Positions 34,087-41,635 of a DNA stretch of 64,000 nucleotides are shown here, piece by piece (within the stretch, counting starts at the first letter, position 1; each line of letters starts with the position of its first letter). The stretch lies in NCBI GenBank assembly GCA_910585435.1, contig CAJUEJ010000020.1:12591-76590 (forward strand), written 5' to 3'. A program made the translations under genes and the position numbers. The notes beneath the pieces are model-generated. The model was not told where the DNA came from and made no database searches. It worked only from the letters and a program-made list of their open reading frames with translations. This DNA comes from an uncultured Hungatella sp. Its GTDB lineage: Bacteria > Bacillota > Clostridia > Lachnospirales > Lachnospiraceae.

Positions 34087-35460
34087 ATGATACAGAAGCT
34101 GCATGGGATGGTTTGGGGGCCGGTGCTGCTGACATTGCTTCTGACAGTGGGCATTGCCTATACCCTTCGTTCCGGAGGATTCCCTTTGTTCGGTATAAAA
34201 GTGTGGTGGCGGGAAACCGTGGGAAGCCTGCTTCGGGAAGATGGGGAGGCTAAGAGACAGAAAGGCCAATATGTGACAAAGGGGCAGGCAGCCTGCACCG
34301 CCCTGGCAGCCACCATCGGCACAGGAAATATTGTGGGGGTCGCCACGGCATTGACAGCGGGAGGGCCCGGTGCCATCTTCTGGATGTGGGTTTCCGCACT
34401 TACAGGCATGGCCACAGCCTACGCAGAGACATGGCTTGGAATCAGATACCGGTACAAAAACACACAGGGCCGGTGGGTGTGCGGGCCGGCAGTGTACCTG
34501 GACAAAGGGCTTCACATGCCGTTTCTGGGGATTTTTTACGGCATCCTGTGCCTTATGGCCTCCCTGGGCATGGGAAGCATGGTCCAGTCCAATGCCATCA
34601 CCCAGACCATAGGGTTTTCGGCCGGGGTGCCGCCCCTTCTCTGCGGGGTGGCAGTGACAGCCGTGACCTGCTCTGTGGCAGCAGGAGGAATCCTGCGGAT
34701 CGGCAAGGTGGCGGAAAAGCTGATGCCCTGGGCAGCCGGGATTTACATATTTTTTTCATGCATCACCCTGGGGGCATGCTATGAGCAGATACCAGGGGCC
34801 TTTATGGATATTTTCCGGTATGCATTTCTCCCTGAGTCTGTGGCAGGAGGCATAGGGGGATACGGAATCAGCCGGGCATTCCGCTACGGCATTGCCAGAG
34901 GCGTATTCTCCAATGAAGCCGGGCTGGGAAGCCTGGCAGGGCTTCACGGGGCCACGGAGAACACCACACCGGAAGAACAGGGCATGTGGGCCATGTTTGA
35001 AGTGTTTTTTGACACCATAGTGATCTGCACTCTGACAGCGCTGGTGATTCTGTGTGTGACCGGAAGAACCGGCGGCACTCTTCAGGGGTATGGGGACGGG
35101 GCTGTGTTGACAGCCGGCTGCTTTGGTGTCGTGCTTGGAAATATGGGGGAATACCTGGTGTCAGGTGCCATGACAATCTTCGCCTTTGCCACCATGATCG
35201 CATGGTTTTTCCTGGGAAGACAGACGCTGGAAACAGTTCTGGAGCAAATCTCCAGATGGCTTCCTCTTTCAGCGGGGACACGAAACAATATAGAAATTGC
35301 ATATCTGATTCTGTATGGGTACGCGGTGTTTATGGGATGTGTCAGCAACCTTGAAGCTGTATGGGCACTTTCAGATATCTGGAACGGGATGATGGCCTTT
35401 CCCAATATCTGCGCCCTTCTTCTGCTTCAAAGGCAGGTGAGATTTCCTAAAAGGAAATAA
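34087..35460 (+). CDS. Sodium:alanine/glycine symporter family (AGCS)
   Basis: 457 residues with about ten membrane helices. TLRSGGFPLFGIKVWW, ALAATIGTGNIVGVATALTAGGPGAIFWMW and FSNEAGLGSLAGLHGATEN are signature regions of the AGCS family. It imports alanine or glycine (possibly another small amino acid) with Na+. The start ATG at 34087 follows a GGGAGG site. It is monocistronic between a divergent gene and a long intergenic region. Confidence 0.9.
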   Translation: MIQKLHGMVWGPVLLTLLLTVGIAYTLRSGGFPLFGIKVWWRETVGSLLREDGEAKRQKGQYVTKGQAACTALAATIGTGNIVGVATALTAGGPGAIFWMWVSALTGMATAYAETWLGIRYRYKNTQGRWVCGPAVYLDKGLHMPFLGIFYGILCLMASLGMGSMVQSNAITQTIGFSAGVPPLLCGVAVTAVTCSVAAGGILRIGKVAEKLMPWAAGIYIFFSCITLGACYEQIPGAFMDIFRYAFLPESVAGGIGGYGISRAFRYGIARGVFSNEAGLGSLAGLHGATENTTPEEQGMWAMFEVFFDTIVICTLTALVILCVTGRTGGTLQGYGDGAVLTAGCFGVVLGNMGEYLVSGAMTIFAFATMIAWFFLGRQTLETVLEQISRWLPLSAGTRNNIEIAYLILYGYAVFMGCVSNLEAVWALSDIWNGMMAFPNICALLLLQRQVRFPKRK

Positions 35461-35511
35461 AGCCAGGATACATAAAACTGAATATGGGGAATCTGTGGGG
35501 AAAAGGGAGGA

Positions 35512-35539
35512 GAGCTGACGACCGTAAAGTCGTCAGCTC
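35512..35539. terminator. Strong hairpin after the AGCS gene
   Basis: GAGCTGACGAC (35512-35522) pairs perfectly with GTCGTCAGCTC (35529-35539) around a six-base loop. It lies 51 bases after the AGCS stop. A T-run is lacking, so termination is likely but not certain. Confidence 0.45.
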
Positions 35540-35685
35540 GAGTATTATGAAAAAAATCTTATAAGCATTTAGAATGGCAACTGCTTTTGTTTCTATGTTC
35601 CTAAGTATATTCCCTATTCATGAAGAAATCATGTGTAGACTGTAAAAGGTTTTTGAATGATTTTTGAATAAAATATGAACTGCCT

Positions 35686-35712
35686 TATATTTTTGGAAAA
35701 TTAATCCGATAT
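35686..35712 (+). promoter_or_regulatory. Candidate sigma-28 (FliA/SigD) promoter
   Basis: TATA (35686-35689), 16 bases, CCGATAT (35706-35712). The -10 is a perfect match to the SigD consensus CCGATAT; the -35 matches TAAA in three of four bases. It precedes a FliD-like gene, a class normally under sigma-28, and fliA is encoded 22 kb downstream. Confidence 0.6.
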
Positions 35713-35720
35713 ATTTAAAT

Positions 35721-35775
35721 ATGAGAAACAGTTAAAATGTTTCTCATAATCGGAGAAACGGCACAAAACGTGCCG
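35721..35775 (+). promoter_or_regulatory. Leader with mutually exclusive hairpins
   Basis: GTTTCTC at 35739-35745 can pair either with GAGAAAC at 35723-35729 (extended to a 10-bp perfect stem, 35721-35730/35738-35747) or with GAGAAAC at 35753-35759. A further hairpin, CGGCAC/GTGCCG (35759-35775), touches the second option. All lie in the predicted 5' untranslated region, upstream of the AAGGAGATG ribosome site. Confidence 0.5.
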
Positions 35776-35809
35776 CAGGATAAGTATGAAAGAAAGGAGA
35801 TGAAAAAGA

Positions 35810-36748
35810 ATGTCAGTTGGTGGAGTTTCATTAGGTTTCAATCCTTACGGCAGCAGCAGCTACAGCTATGGGAGAGGCAACACACTGGGCAGCTACGGCA
35901 ACAACAGCATGCTCAACAGCGATGACTGGACCAACAGCGCCAATGCAGAGGCTGAGAAGCTGAAAGAGAATCTTGGCATATCCGATACGACCAGTACCAA
36001 TAAGACAGGCAGCACCAATAAGACCAGCAGCACAGGCACCACAGGTACCACAAAGACCTATGCCAGTGCAAGCAGCGTGTCCGGCTTCCTTATGGGATAC
36101 CAGAACGTGCTCAAGGAGCTGGAAACCTCGTCTGCAAAGCTGACCGGCAGCAAGGCTAACAATGTGTTCCAGAGCTACGATGCAGCACTGAAAAAGTATG
36201 ACGGAAGCGAAGCTTCTGCCAAGGCTTTAAGCAAGGCAGAGGATGATGTGGTAGCCTCCATGAAGGACTTTGTAGGCAAGCTTAACAACGCATTGTCTTA
36301 CCTGAAGGCCAATGCAGGCCTTGGCTCAGGCGTAACCAGCCAGGCTGATTCCCTTAAGCGTTCCATCCCTTCTGAGAAGACCCTGGCACAGCTGGGGATC
36401 AGCTACAATTCAGAAGGAAATCTGGTGTTTAATGAAGAAGAATTCAGAGAGAAGCTTCAGAATGATCCGGAAGAGGTAAAAGGCCTTGTAGGCGGCCAGT
36501 ACGGTATGGCGGAGCGCGTCGGCAGCAAAGCCACCTATGTGCTTGACTCCTCTGTGGACAGGATTGTGGGAAAAGAAGAGGCATCCAAGGCTTCTTCCAG
36601 CACTTCCGGCAGCTCGGCCAGTTCCGCATTTTCCGGTTCCAAGAGCGTTATGTCTGATTCCTTCCTGCAGTTTGCAAGCTTCGCTAGAGGCGGCGCTTAC
36701 AATTTAAGCAATTACTATGCGGTATCCATGCTGAACATTTTGGTATAA
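35810..36748 (+). CDS. Secreted-type protein with FliD C-terminus-like domain
   Basis: 312 residues. The N-terminus is G/S/Y-rich and a T/S/K-rich linker follows (~60-85). The region LKRSIPSEKTLAQLGISYNS, then GNLVFNEEEFREKLQNDPEEV, resembles the FliD C-terminal domain (LxDIGI...DGxLxLDEEKLxEALxxNPExV). The long FliD N-terminal part is absent, so it is not a full filament cap. No cysteine and no signal peptide are present, as for flagellar export substrates. The ribosome site GGAGATG and a sigma-28-type promoter precede it. It may be a flagellum-secreted or filament-associated protein; function is unproven. Confidence 0.6.
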   Translation: MSVGGVSLGFNPYGSSSYSYGRGNTLGSYGNNSMLNSDDWTNSANAEAEKLKENLGISDTTSTNKTGSTNKTSSTGTTGTTKTYASASSVSGFLMGYQNVLKELETSSAKLTGSKANNVFQSYDAALKKYDGSEASAKALSKAEDDVVASMKDFVGKLNNALSYLKANAGLGSGVTSQADSLKRSIPSEKTLAQLGISYNSEGNLVFNEEEFREKLQNDPEEVKGLVGGQYGMAERVGSKATYVLDSSVDRIVGKEEASKASSSTSGSSASSAFSGSKSVMSDSFLQFASFARGGAYNLSNYYAVSMLNILV

Positions 36749-36767
36749 GGTTGACATACCCACAATG

Positions 36768-36796
36768 GCTCTCCGTTGCAGGACGGGGAGCTTTTT
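36768..36796 (+). terminator. Intrinsic terminator of the FliD-like gene
   Basis: GCTCTCCGT (36768-36776) pairs with ACGGGGAGC (36783-36791, one wobble) and is followed by five T. A second, weaker AAAGC/GCTTT hairpin with T-runs follows within 35 bases. Confidence 0.85.
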
Positions 36797-36870
36797 AGGT
36801 GCCGCAAAAGCTTTTTTTGCTTTTTTAGATAATTTAATGAGATTTCAGAACTTAAAGTGAATAAAATCGG

Positions 36871-36899
36871 TTGACAGAAGAAAAGGATTGTGGCATAAT
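36871..36899 (+). promoter_or_regulatory. Sigma-A promoter of the flg-fli-che operon
   Basis: Perfect TTGACA (36871-36876), 17-base spacer, CATAAT (36894-36899). It predicts a transcript start near 36906 and a leader of about 237 bases before flgB. No sigma-28 box was seen here, in keeping with an early flagellar operon. Confidence 0.8.
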
Positions 36900-36995
36900 A
36901 AATGTTGTATACGCTGGGGATTTTTTGCCCTTTTTCATGGATGATATGGAAAAGTACTGGAAAATTTATAAGAAAAATGTTTATTTTGCCTAAAA

Positions 36996-37032
36996 GCTGG
37001 GGGGGTATTGCGCAAAAGCCCCCTGTTACAGC
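36996..37032 (+). promoter_or_regulatory. G7/C5 hairpin in the flagellar operon leader
   Basis: GCTG followed by a run of seven G (36999-37005) pairs with five C (37019-37023) and CAGC (37029-37032). There is no T-run, so it is not a standard terminator. It does not match the c-di-GMP riboswitch consensus known before clostridial flgB operons. Confidence 0.4.
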
Positions 37033-37142
37033 ATATTTTATAAAAACTGCATAAGACCAGTTATGAAGATGGTAAAAATTGACTCTTGAAAAAGAGTGTT
37101 AAATGATAGAAAATAGGAAGGCAATGGTGAGAGGAGAAGAAA

Positions 37143-37538
37143 ATGATGTCATCAATTTACGGTAACGGCATTTCGCTGACAGAGAAGGTTCTTGATTATT
37201 TGTGGCAGAGGCAGGCGGTATCACTGAATAACGTTGCCAATGTAGATACCCCAGGGTTTAAGTCCCAGTATGTTACATTTGAGGAGGAGCTTGCCAAACG
37301 CTTATTCGACGCAAGCAATTCTAAAAAAGCTCCCAGACAAAAGGTTTCCAACGCCATAGATTCCACCATGATGTGGGTGAACACCACATGGAACGAATCC
37401 AGCAGGCTGGACGGCAATAATGTAGATATGGATCAGGAGCAGGTAGAGATTGTCAGAACCGCTTATGAATATCAATATATGTTAAGCTCATTTAACAATG
37501 ATATGAACCGTTTGAAAAGCGCGGCCAGGACCTTCTGA
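37143..37538 (+). CDS. flgB: Flagellar proximal rod protein FlgB
   Basis: 131 residues. VSLNNVANVDTPGFKSQYVTFEEEL is the conserved N-terminal rod signature and EQVEIVRTAYEYQYMLSSFNNDMNRLKSA the C-terminal coiled end of FlgB. It forms part of the proximal rod after export through the flagellar type III system. AGGAG precedes the ATG by 6 bases. It is the first gene of the operon. Its usual partner flgC is not next to it but 13 kb downstream. Confidence 0.93.
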   Translation: MMSSIYGNGISLTEKVLDYLWQRQAVSLNNVANVDTPGFKSQYVTFEEELAKRLFDASNSKKAPRQKVSNAIDSTMMWVNTTWNESSRLDGNNVDMDQEQVEIVRTAYEYQYMLSSFNNDMNRLKSAARTF

Positions 37539-37573
37539 TTTTTTCTTAAGGGATACATCAGAGGGTTAAAGCC

Positions 37574-37936
37574 ATGTACATAGAGACTTCTAGTCAGAAA
37601 GGAAACCGTTTTATGGAGGGAGCATCATTTATTATACCCATGCAGCCATGGGGCACTATCGGAAATCTGAATATGAACGGCAGCCAGGAAACAGAGGCTG
37701 TGGTGAATGAAGAGGCGTCTTTATTCAAGAATATTTTCAGGAACGCACTGAATGAGGTGAAGGAAACGCAGGCGGACGTGGAATATAAACAGTATCTTCT
37801 GTCCACAGGCCAGTTAGACGATGCCCATACCCTGCCTATCGCGGAGGCGAAAGCAAGCCTGACCGTGGATGTGCTCATTGCCCTGCGGAACAAAACTGTA
37901 GAGTCCTACAACGAACTGATAAAGATGAGTGTCTGA
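37574..37936 (+). CDS. fliE: Flagellar MS ring-rod junction protein FliE
   Basis: 120 residues. SLFKNIFRNALNEVKETQADV and the end KASLTVDVLIALRNKTVESYNELIKM match the FliE helices that join the MS ring to the rod. The first 40 residues are variable. An alternative ATG at 37613 has an AAGGA site 9 bases upstream, so the protein could be 107 residues; the longer form is kept because GAGG precedes its ATG too. Confidence 0.88.
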   Translation: MYIETSSQKGNRFMEGASFIIPMQPWGTIGNLNMNGSQETEAVVNEEASLFKNIFRNALNEVKETQADVEYKQYLLSTGQLDDAHTLPIAEAKASLTVDVLIALRNKTVESYNELIKMSV

Positions 37937-37969
37937 TGAGATTAAATTTGGCAAAGGTTGGATAAAGAC

Positions 37970-39688
37970 GTGCAAAATTTTAAAGAGAGCTGGCAGAATA
38001 TGCCGGAAAAGACCCGAAAAATTATAATGATGATTGCCGGGGCAACGGTAGCAGTTGCTCTGATTGCGATCGTTGCACTGAATCTTGGAAGAAAGACAGA
38101 CTACTCTACTTTGTTTACCGGTCTTAACCAGGATGAGGCTCAGCAGGTAGTTTCCCTTTTGCAGGAACAGGGGATTACATATCAATACAATGACAGCAAC
38201 GGCTCCATACGAGTCCCGGAGGCTTCCGTAGAGCAGACCAGAGTCAATCTCCTAAGCCAGGGATATCCCAAAAGCGGCTTTGCCTATGACATGTATCTGA
38301 GCAATACAGGTCTGATGAGTACAGAGTCAGATAAAAAACAGCTGACCCGCTACGAGCTGCAGGATCGTCTGGGAGCCACCATACGGATGTTTGAAGGGGT
38401 ACAGGATGCCAAGGTGAACATCAGCGAGGGAGTGGAACAGCAGTATGCCTTAAGCGATACAGCTGCCACACCGGCCACGGCTTCCGTTATCATAACCATG
38501 CAAAGCGGCAGCACCCTGACACCTGAGAAGGCACAGGCAGTGAAGAACCTGGTTTCCCACTCTGTAAAAGGGATGAATTTTGCCGAGGTTTCTGTGTTTG
38601 ACGCCAATACCATGCTGGAGGTAAGCGGAGACGAAGGAGGAACCGCCTCTGGCAACACCACGGATCTGGCAAGCCTGACCACCCTGGTGGAAAGCAACAT
38701 AGCAGCCAATGTGCGCCGGGTTCTGGAGCAGCTTTACGGCACCGGCAACGTAGCCGTATCCGTAAAGGGAACGCTCAATATGGAGAGCCTGATTCAGGAG
38801 ATCACCCAGTACACCACGCCTGACAAGATTGACGAGCAGGATAAGTCAGGGCTTTTGCAGTCAGAGGATACCACCACAGAGAATACATCATCCTCTGCCA
38901 TGACAGCCAGCGGGGTTGTGGGAGCCGACGCCAATGCAGATACCCCCAGATACACCAACAACGACGGTACCGGACAGAATGCGGACACCTACTATAACGG
39001 AACCGCATCCAGGGTTTGGCTATATAATGTATTAAAGGAACAGCGCCAGATTAATCCCGGCGTGCTGGAGGATGTCTCCATCGGTGTGGTGATCAATACA
39101 GAAGACACCACCACTGTAAGCGAGACCGAGTTAAAGCGGCTGGTAGCAAACTCCGCAGGCATTCCTGTGGAGACAGTGGATGATAAAGTGACTGTTGTCC
39201 GTGCCATGGGGCCGACCCAGGAGGTTGTGAATCCGCCTGTAGTTCCGGTGACAGGCCCGGCTCTGATTCTTCAGGCCATTCCGCTGCCGGTATTGATTGC
39301 TATCGGTGCAGGAATCCTGCTCCTCCTTCTTCTTCTGATTCTGCTTCTTGTCAGAAAATCGAAGAAGCGCAAGATGCCTGAGGTTGTCATGGAAGGCGAC
39401 GAGTTTATCGAAGGAGATCAGATGTCCGAAGGAGAGTTCCCGGCAGAAGAGATTCAGTCCGAAGATGGTCAGCCTGTTACTATGGCTGCTCCTGAAGAAG
39501 AAGACGAGTTTGCGAAGAATGAGGAGATTCTTAATCTCCGTATGCAGCGCAGCCTGCGCCTGAAACAGAATATAGGCGACTTTGTGGATCAGAATCCGCA
39601 GATCGCAGCCAAGCTTATCCAGAGCTGGCTGAGAGGAGAGGAGGGAGACGACGATGGCAGAGCCCAAAGAGCTAATAGAAAGCAGTAG
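37970..39688 (+). CDS. fliF: Flagellar MS ring protein FliF
   Basis: 572 residues. One N-terminal helix (IMMIAGATVAVALIAIVALNL), YscJ-type ring-building domains (YSTLFTGLNQDEAQQVVSLL, LLSQGYPKSGFAYDMYL), a variable T/S-rich region, a second helix (VLIAIGAGILLLLLLLILLLV) and a cytoplasmic tail (NIGDFVDQNPQIAAKLIQSWL) that binds FliG. It forms the MS ring base of the motor. Start codons are weak: TTG 37958 touches the AAAGG site, so GTG 37970 is preferred. The end overlaps fliG by 35 bases. Confidence 0.92.
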   Translation: MQNFKESWQNMPEKTRKIIMMIAGATVAVALIAIVALNLGRKTDYSTLFTGLNQDEAQQVVSLLQEQGITYQYNDSNGSIRVPEASVEQTRVNLLSQGYPKSGFAYDMYLSNTGLMSTESDKKQLTRYELQDRLGATIRMFEGVQDAKVNISEGVEQQYALSDTAATPATASVIITMQSGSTLTPEKAQAVKNLVSHSVKGMNFAEVSVFDANTMLEVSGDEGGTASGNTTDLASLTTLVESNIAANVRRVLEQLYGTGNVAVSVKGTLNMESLIQEITQYTTPDKIDEQDKSGLLQSEDTTTENTSSSAMTASGVVGADANADTPRYTNNDGTGQNADTYYNGTASRVWLYNVLKEQRQINPGVLEDVSIGVVINTEDTTTVSETELKRLVANSAGIPVETVDDKVTVVRAMGPTQEVVNPPVVPVTGPALILQAIPLPVLIAIGAGILLLLLLLILLLVRKSKKRKMPEVVMEGDEFIEGDQMSEGEFPAEEIQSEDGQPVTMAAPEEEDEFAKNEEILNLRMQRSLRLKQNIGDFVDQNPQIAAKLIQSWLRGEEGDDDGRAQRANRKQ

Positions 39689-40712
39689 TGTCAAGCCGGA
39701 GGGGGACGCTCTGATCACCGATCCCAAGAGCAAGGCGGCCCTGGTCGTGGTATCCCTGGGAGCAGACAGAGCCTCCCAAATCTACAAATATTTAAACGAA
39801 GAGGACATCGAGGAGCTTACATACGAAGTGGCAAAGCTGGGGAAGACATCCAACACCCAGGTGGAAGGAACCCTGGATGAGTTCTACAAACTGTGTCTGA
39901 CTCATAAGATGATGACTGACGGCGGTCTGGACTATGCCAGGAACGTACTTGAGAAAGCCTTCGGCGAGTCCACTGCCAGGAACCTTCTGGAAAAGGTTTC
40001 AAAGACCTTGCAGTCAAAACCCTTTAACTTCTTTATGAAGGGGGATCCCAAAGCTCTGCTGTCCCTTTTGCAGAATGAGCGCCCTCAGGTTATCGCCCTG
40101 ATTATGGCATACATGGAATCCCAGCAGGCGGCCCAGGTTCTGGAGCAGCTGCCGGAGGAGAAGAAGATCCAGGCCGTGGAGAGTATGGCCCGTATGGACC
40201 GTGTCTCTCCGGAAGCCATCGCCATCGTGGAAGAAGAGATGAAGAGGAAATTTGCCACCATCATTACCAGCGAGGACAATATGAGCCTTGGCGGCGTGGA
40301 TTATGTGGCTGACATGATGAATCATGTGGACCGCAGCAGCGAGAGAAAGATTTTTGAGGAATTAGATAAGCGCAACCCGGAGTTGGCTCAAAGTATCAGG
40401 GAGAAGATGTTCGTGTTCGAGAACATTCTGGATATGGACGACAGGTCCGTACAGCGTTTCGTCCGGGACTGCGATACCAAAGATATTGTATATGCTCTGA
40501 AGAGCGCTTCCAAGGAGATGAAGGATATCTTCTTCAGAAATATGTCAAAACGTATGTCCGATTCCGTCCGGGCCGATTTGGAGATTACCACCAATGTCCG
40601 CCTGAAGGATGTGGAGGAAGCCCAGCAGCGTATTGTTAATGTGATCCGTACGCTGGAAGAGCAGGGACAGGTAGTCATCAAGAAGGGAGGAGATGACGAT
40701 ATCATCCTCTAA
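39654..40712 (+). CDS. fliG: Flagellar motor switch protein FliG
   Basis: 352 residues. Three armadillo-like parts: N-terminal (KAALVVVSLGADRASQIYKYL), middle with the EHPQ-like motif as NERPQVIALIMAYM, and C-terminal with the charged torque helix DIVYALKSASKEMKDIFFRNMSKRM. FliG links FliF, FliM and MotA and produces torque and switching. It overlaps fliF by 35 bases and fliH by 20 bases, which implies translational coupling. Confidence 0.95.
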   Translation: MAEPKELIESSSVKPEGDALITDPKSKAALVVVSLGADRASQIYKYLNEEDIEELTYEVAKLGKTSNTQVEGTLDEFYKLCLTHKMMTDGGLDYARNVLEKAFGESTARNLLEKVSKTLQSKPFNFFMKGDPKALLSLLQNERPQVIALIMAYMESQQAAQVLEQLPEEKKIQAVESMARMDRVSPEAIAIVEEEMKRKFATIITSEDNMSLGGVDYVADMMNHVDRSSERKIFEELDKRNPELAQSIREKMFVFENILDMDDRSVQRFVRDCDTKDIVYALKSASKEMKDIFFRNMSKRMSDSVRADLEITTNVRLKDVEEAQQRIVNVIRTLEEQGQVVIKKGGDDDIIL

Positions 40713-41625
40713 ACGAGTTATCAAACGAACAGCTATGCCGAGAGAGACGATGATAGAGCAGTATATCCCTCCGCTGGAAGATATATCTAACAGCAGGACA
40801 CTGACCCAGACGAAACCAGTATTTCCGCGCTATACGAAAGACGGAAAGAGGGCAGAGGCAGAACGCCCGCTTTTAGAGGATTTGGCCCGGGAACCAGAGG
40901 CTTTGGAACAGCCGGAAGGGGAGCCGGAGTGGCAGGAAGAGGAGGAGCCTCAGGAGCCGGAGGATTCGGCGGAGGCTCTGCTTGAGGCTGCCAGGGAGGA
41001 AGCCAGGCTGGAGGCGGAAAAGATTCTGGAGGAAGCCAGACAGCAGGCGGCAGATATTCTAGAGGCAGCCAGGACCCAGGCCAGAAGCGCCAGAGACCAG
41101 GCCAAAAGGTCCGGCTATCAGGCCGGCTATGAGGAAGGCCATCTGGAGGGAAGACAGACAGCAGAGGAAGAGGTCAGGAATCGGTTTCAGAATGATTTCC
41201 TGGAGTTTCAGGAGGATATGAAGCAGGCATTCCGGGCAGTGGACAGAGCCAAAGAAGAATGCGTCCACACCTATCTGGAGGAGCTGAAGGACTGCGCGGT
41301 GGCCATAGGCGAAAAGGTGATTCACATTAGCCTTAAGTCCAGTGGAGAGGTGATTAAGCAGATGATTGTCTCCGCCACCGAGAAGCTTAAGAAGACCGCA
41401 TGGGTTAAGATTTATATTGATAAATATGATTACGACATGATGATGAAGGCGGATGCAGATGTTCTTGAGGAGCTTTCCCACCTGTCAGACAACATTAAAT
41501 TCATTGTCATGGATAAGGAAGAGGACGGCAGCTGCATCATAGAGATGCCGGAAGAAATCATAGATATCAGTGTCAATACACAGATTGAGAACATAAGAGA
41601 TATATTGGAGAATATCAGGATATAG
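40693..41625 (+). CDS. fliH: Flagellar assembly protein FliH
   Basis: 310 residues. A variable acidic N-terminal part, a long A/E-rich coiled coil (~95-150) and a conserved C-terminal domain (VHTYLEELKDCAVAIGEKVIH, DGSCIIEMPEEIIDISVNTQ). It is the stator of the FliI ATPase ring, holding it at the export gate. The ATG is inside fliG, right after a GGGAGGAG site. Glycine-repeat GxxxG helices are less evident than in enterobacterial FliH. Confidence 0.9.
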   Translation: MTISSSKRVIKRTAMPRETMIEQYIPPLEDISNSRTLTQTKPVFPRYTKDGKRAEAERPLLEDLAREPEALEQPEGEPEWQEEEEPQEPEDSAEALLEAAREEARLEAEKILEEARQQAADILEAARTQARSARDQAKRSGYQAGYEEGHLEGRQTAEEEVRNRFQNDFLEFQEDMKQAFRAVDRAKEECVHTYLEELKDCAVAIGEKVIHISLKSSGEVIKQMIVSATEKLKKTAWVKIYIDKYDYDMMMKADADVLEELSHLSDNIKFIVMDKEEDGSCIIEMPEEIIDISVNTQIENIRDILENIRI

Positions 41626-41635
41626 GAGTACTTAT

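Larger units (their letters stand above)
35461..35809. other. Gene-free region before the FliD-like gene
   Basis: 349 bases without a gene. It holds a perfect hairpin (35512-35539), two TTTTTGAAT direct repeats with an 11-base period (35650-35658 and 35661-35669), a sigma-28-like promoter (35686-35712) and a leader with alternative pairings (35721-35775). Confidence 0.6.
36749..37142. other. Gene-free region before the flagellar operon
   Basis: 394 bases without a gene. It contains the terminator of the FliD-like gene (36768-36796), an A/T-rich spacer, a TTGACA/CATAAT promoter (36871-36899) and a leader of about 240 bases with a G7 hairpin (36996-37032) before flgB. Confidence 0.7.

Noticed and set aside
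36900..37142. c-di-GMP riboswitch upstream of flgB
   Set aside because: The text GCGCAAAAGCCCCC slightly recalls the GEMM-I pattern, but the upstream CACGCACAGGGCAAACC-type half is absent.
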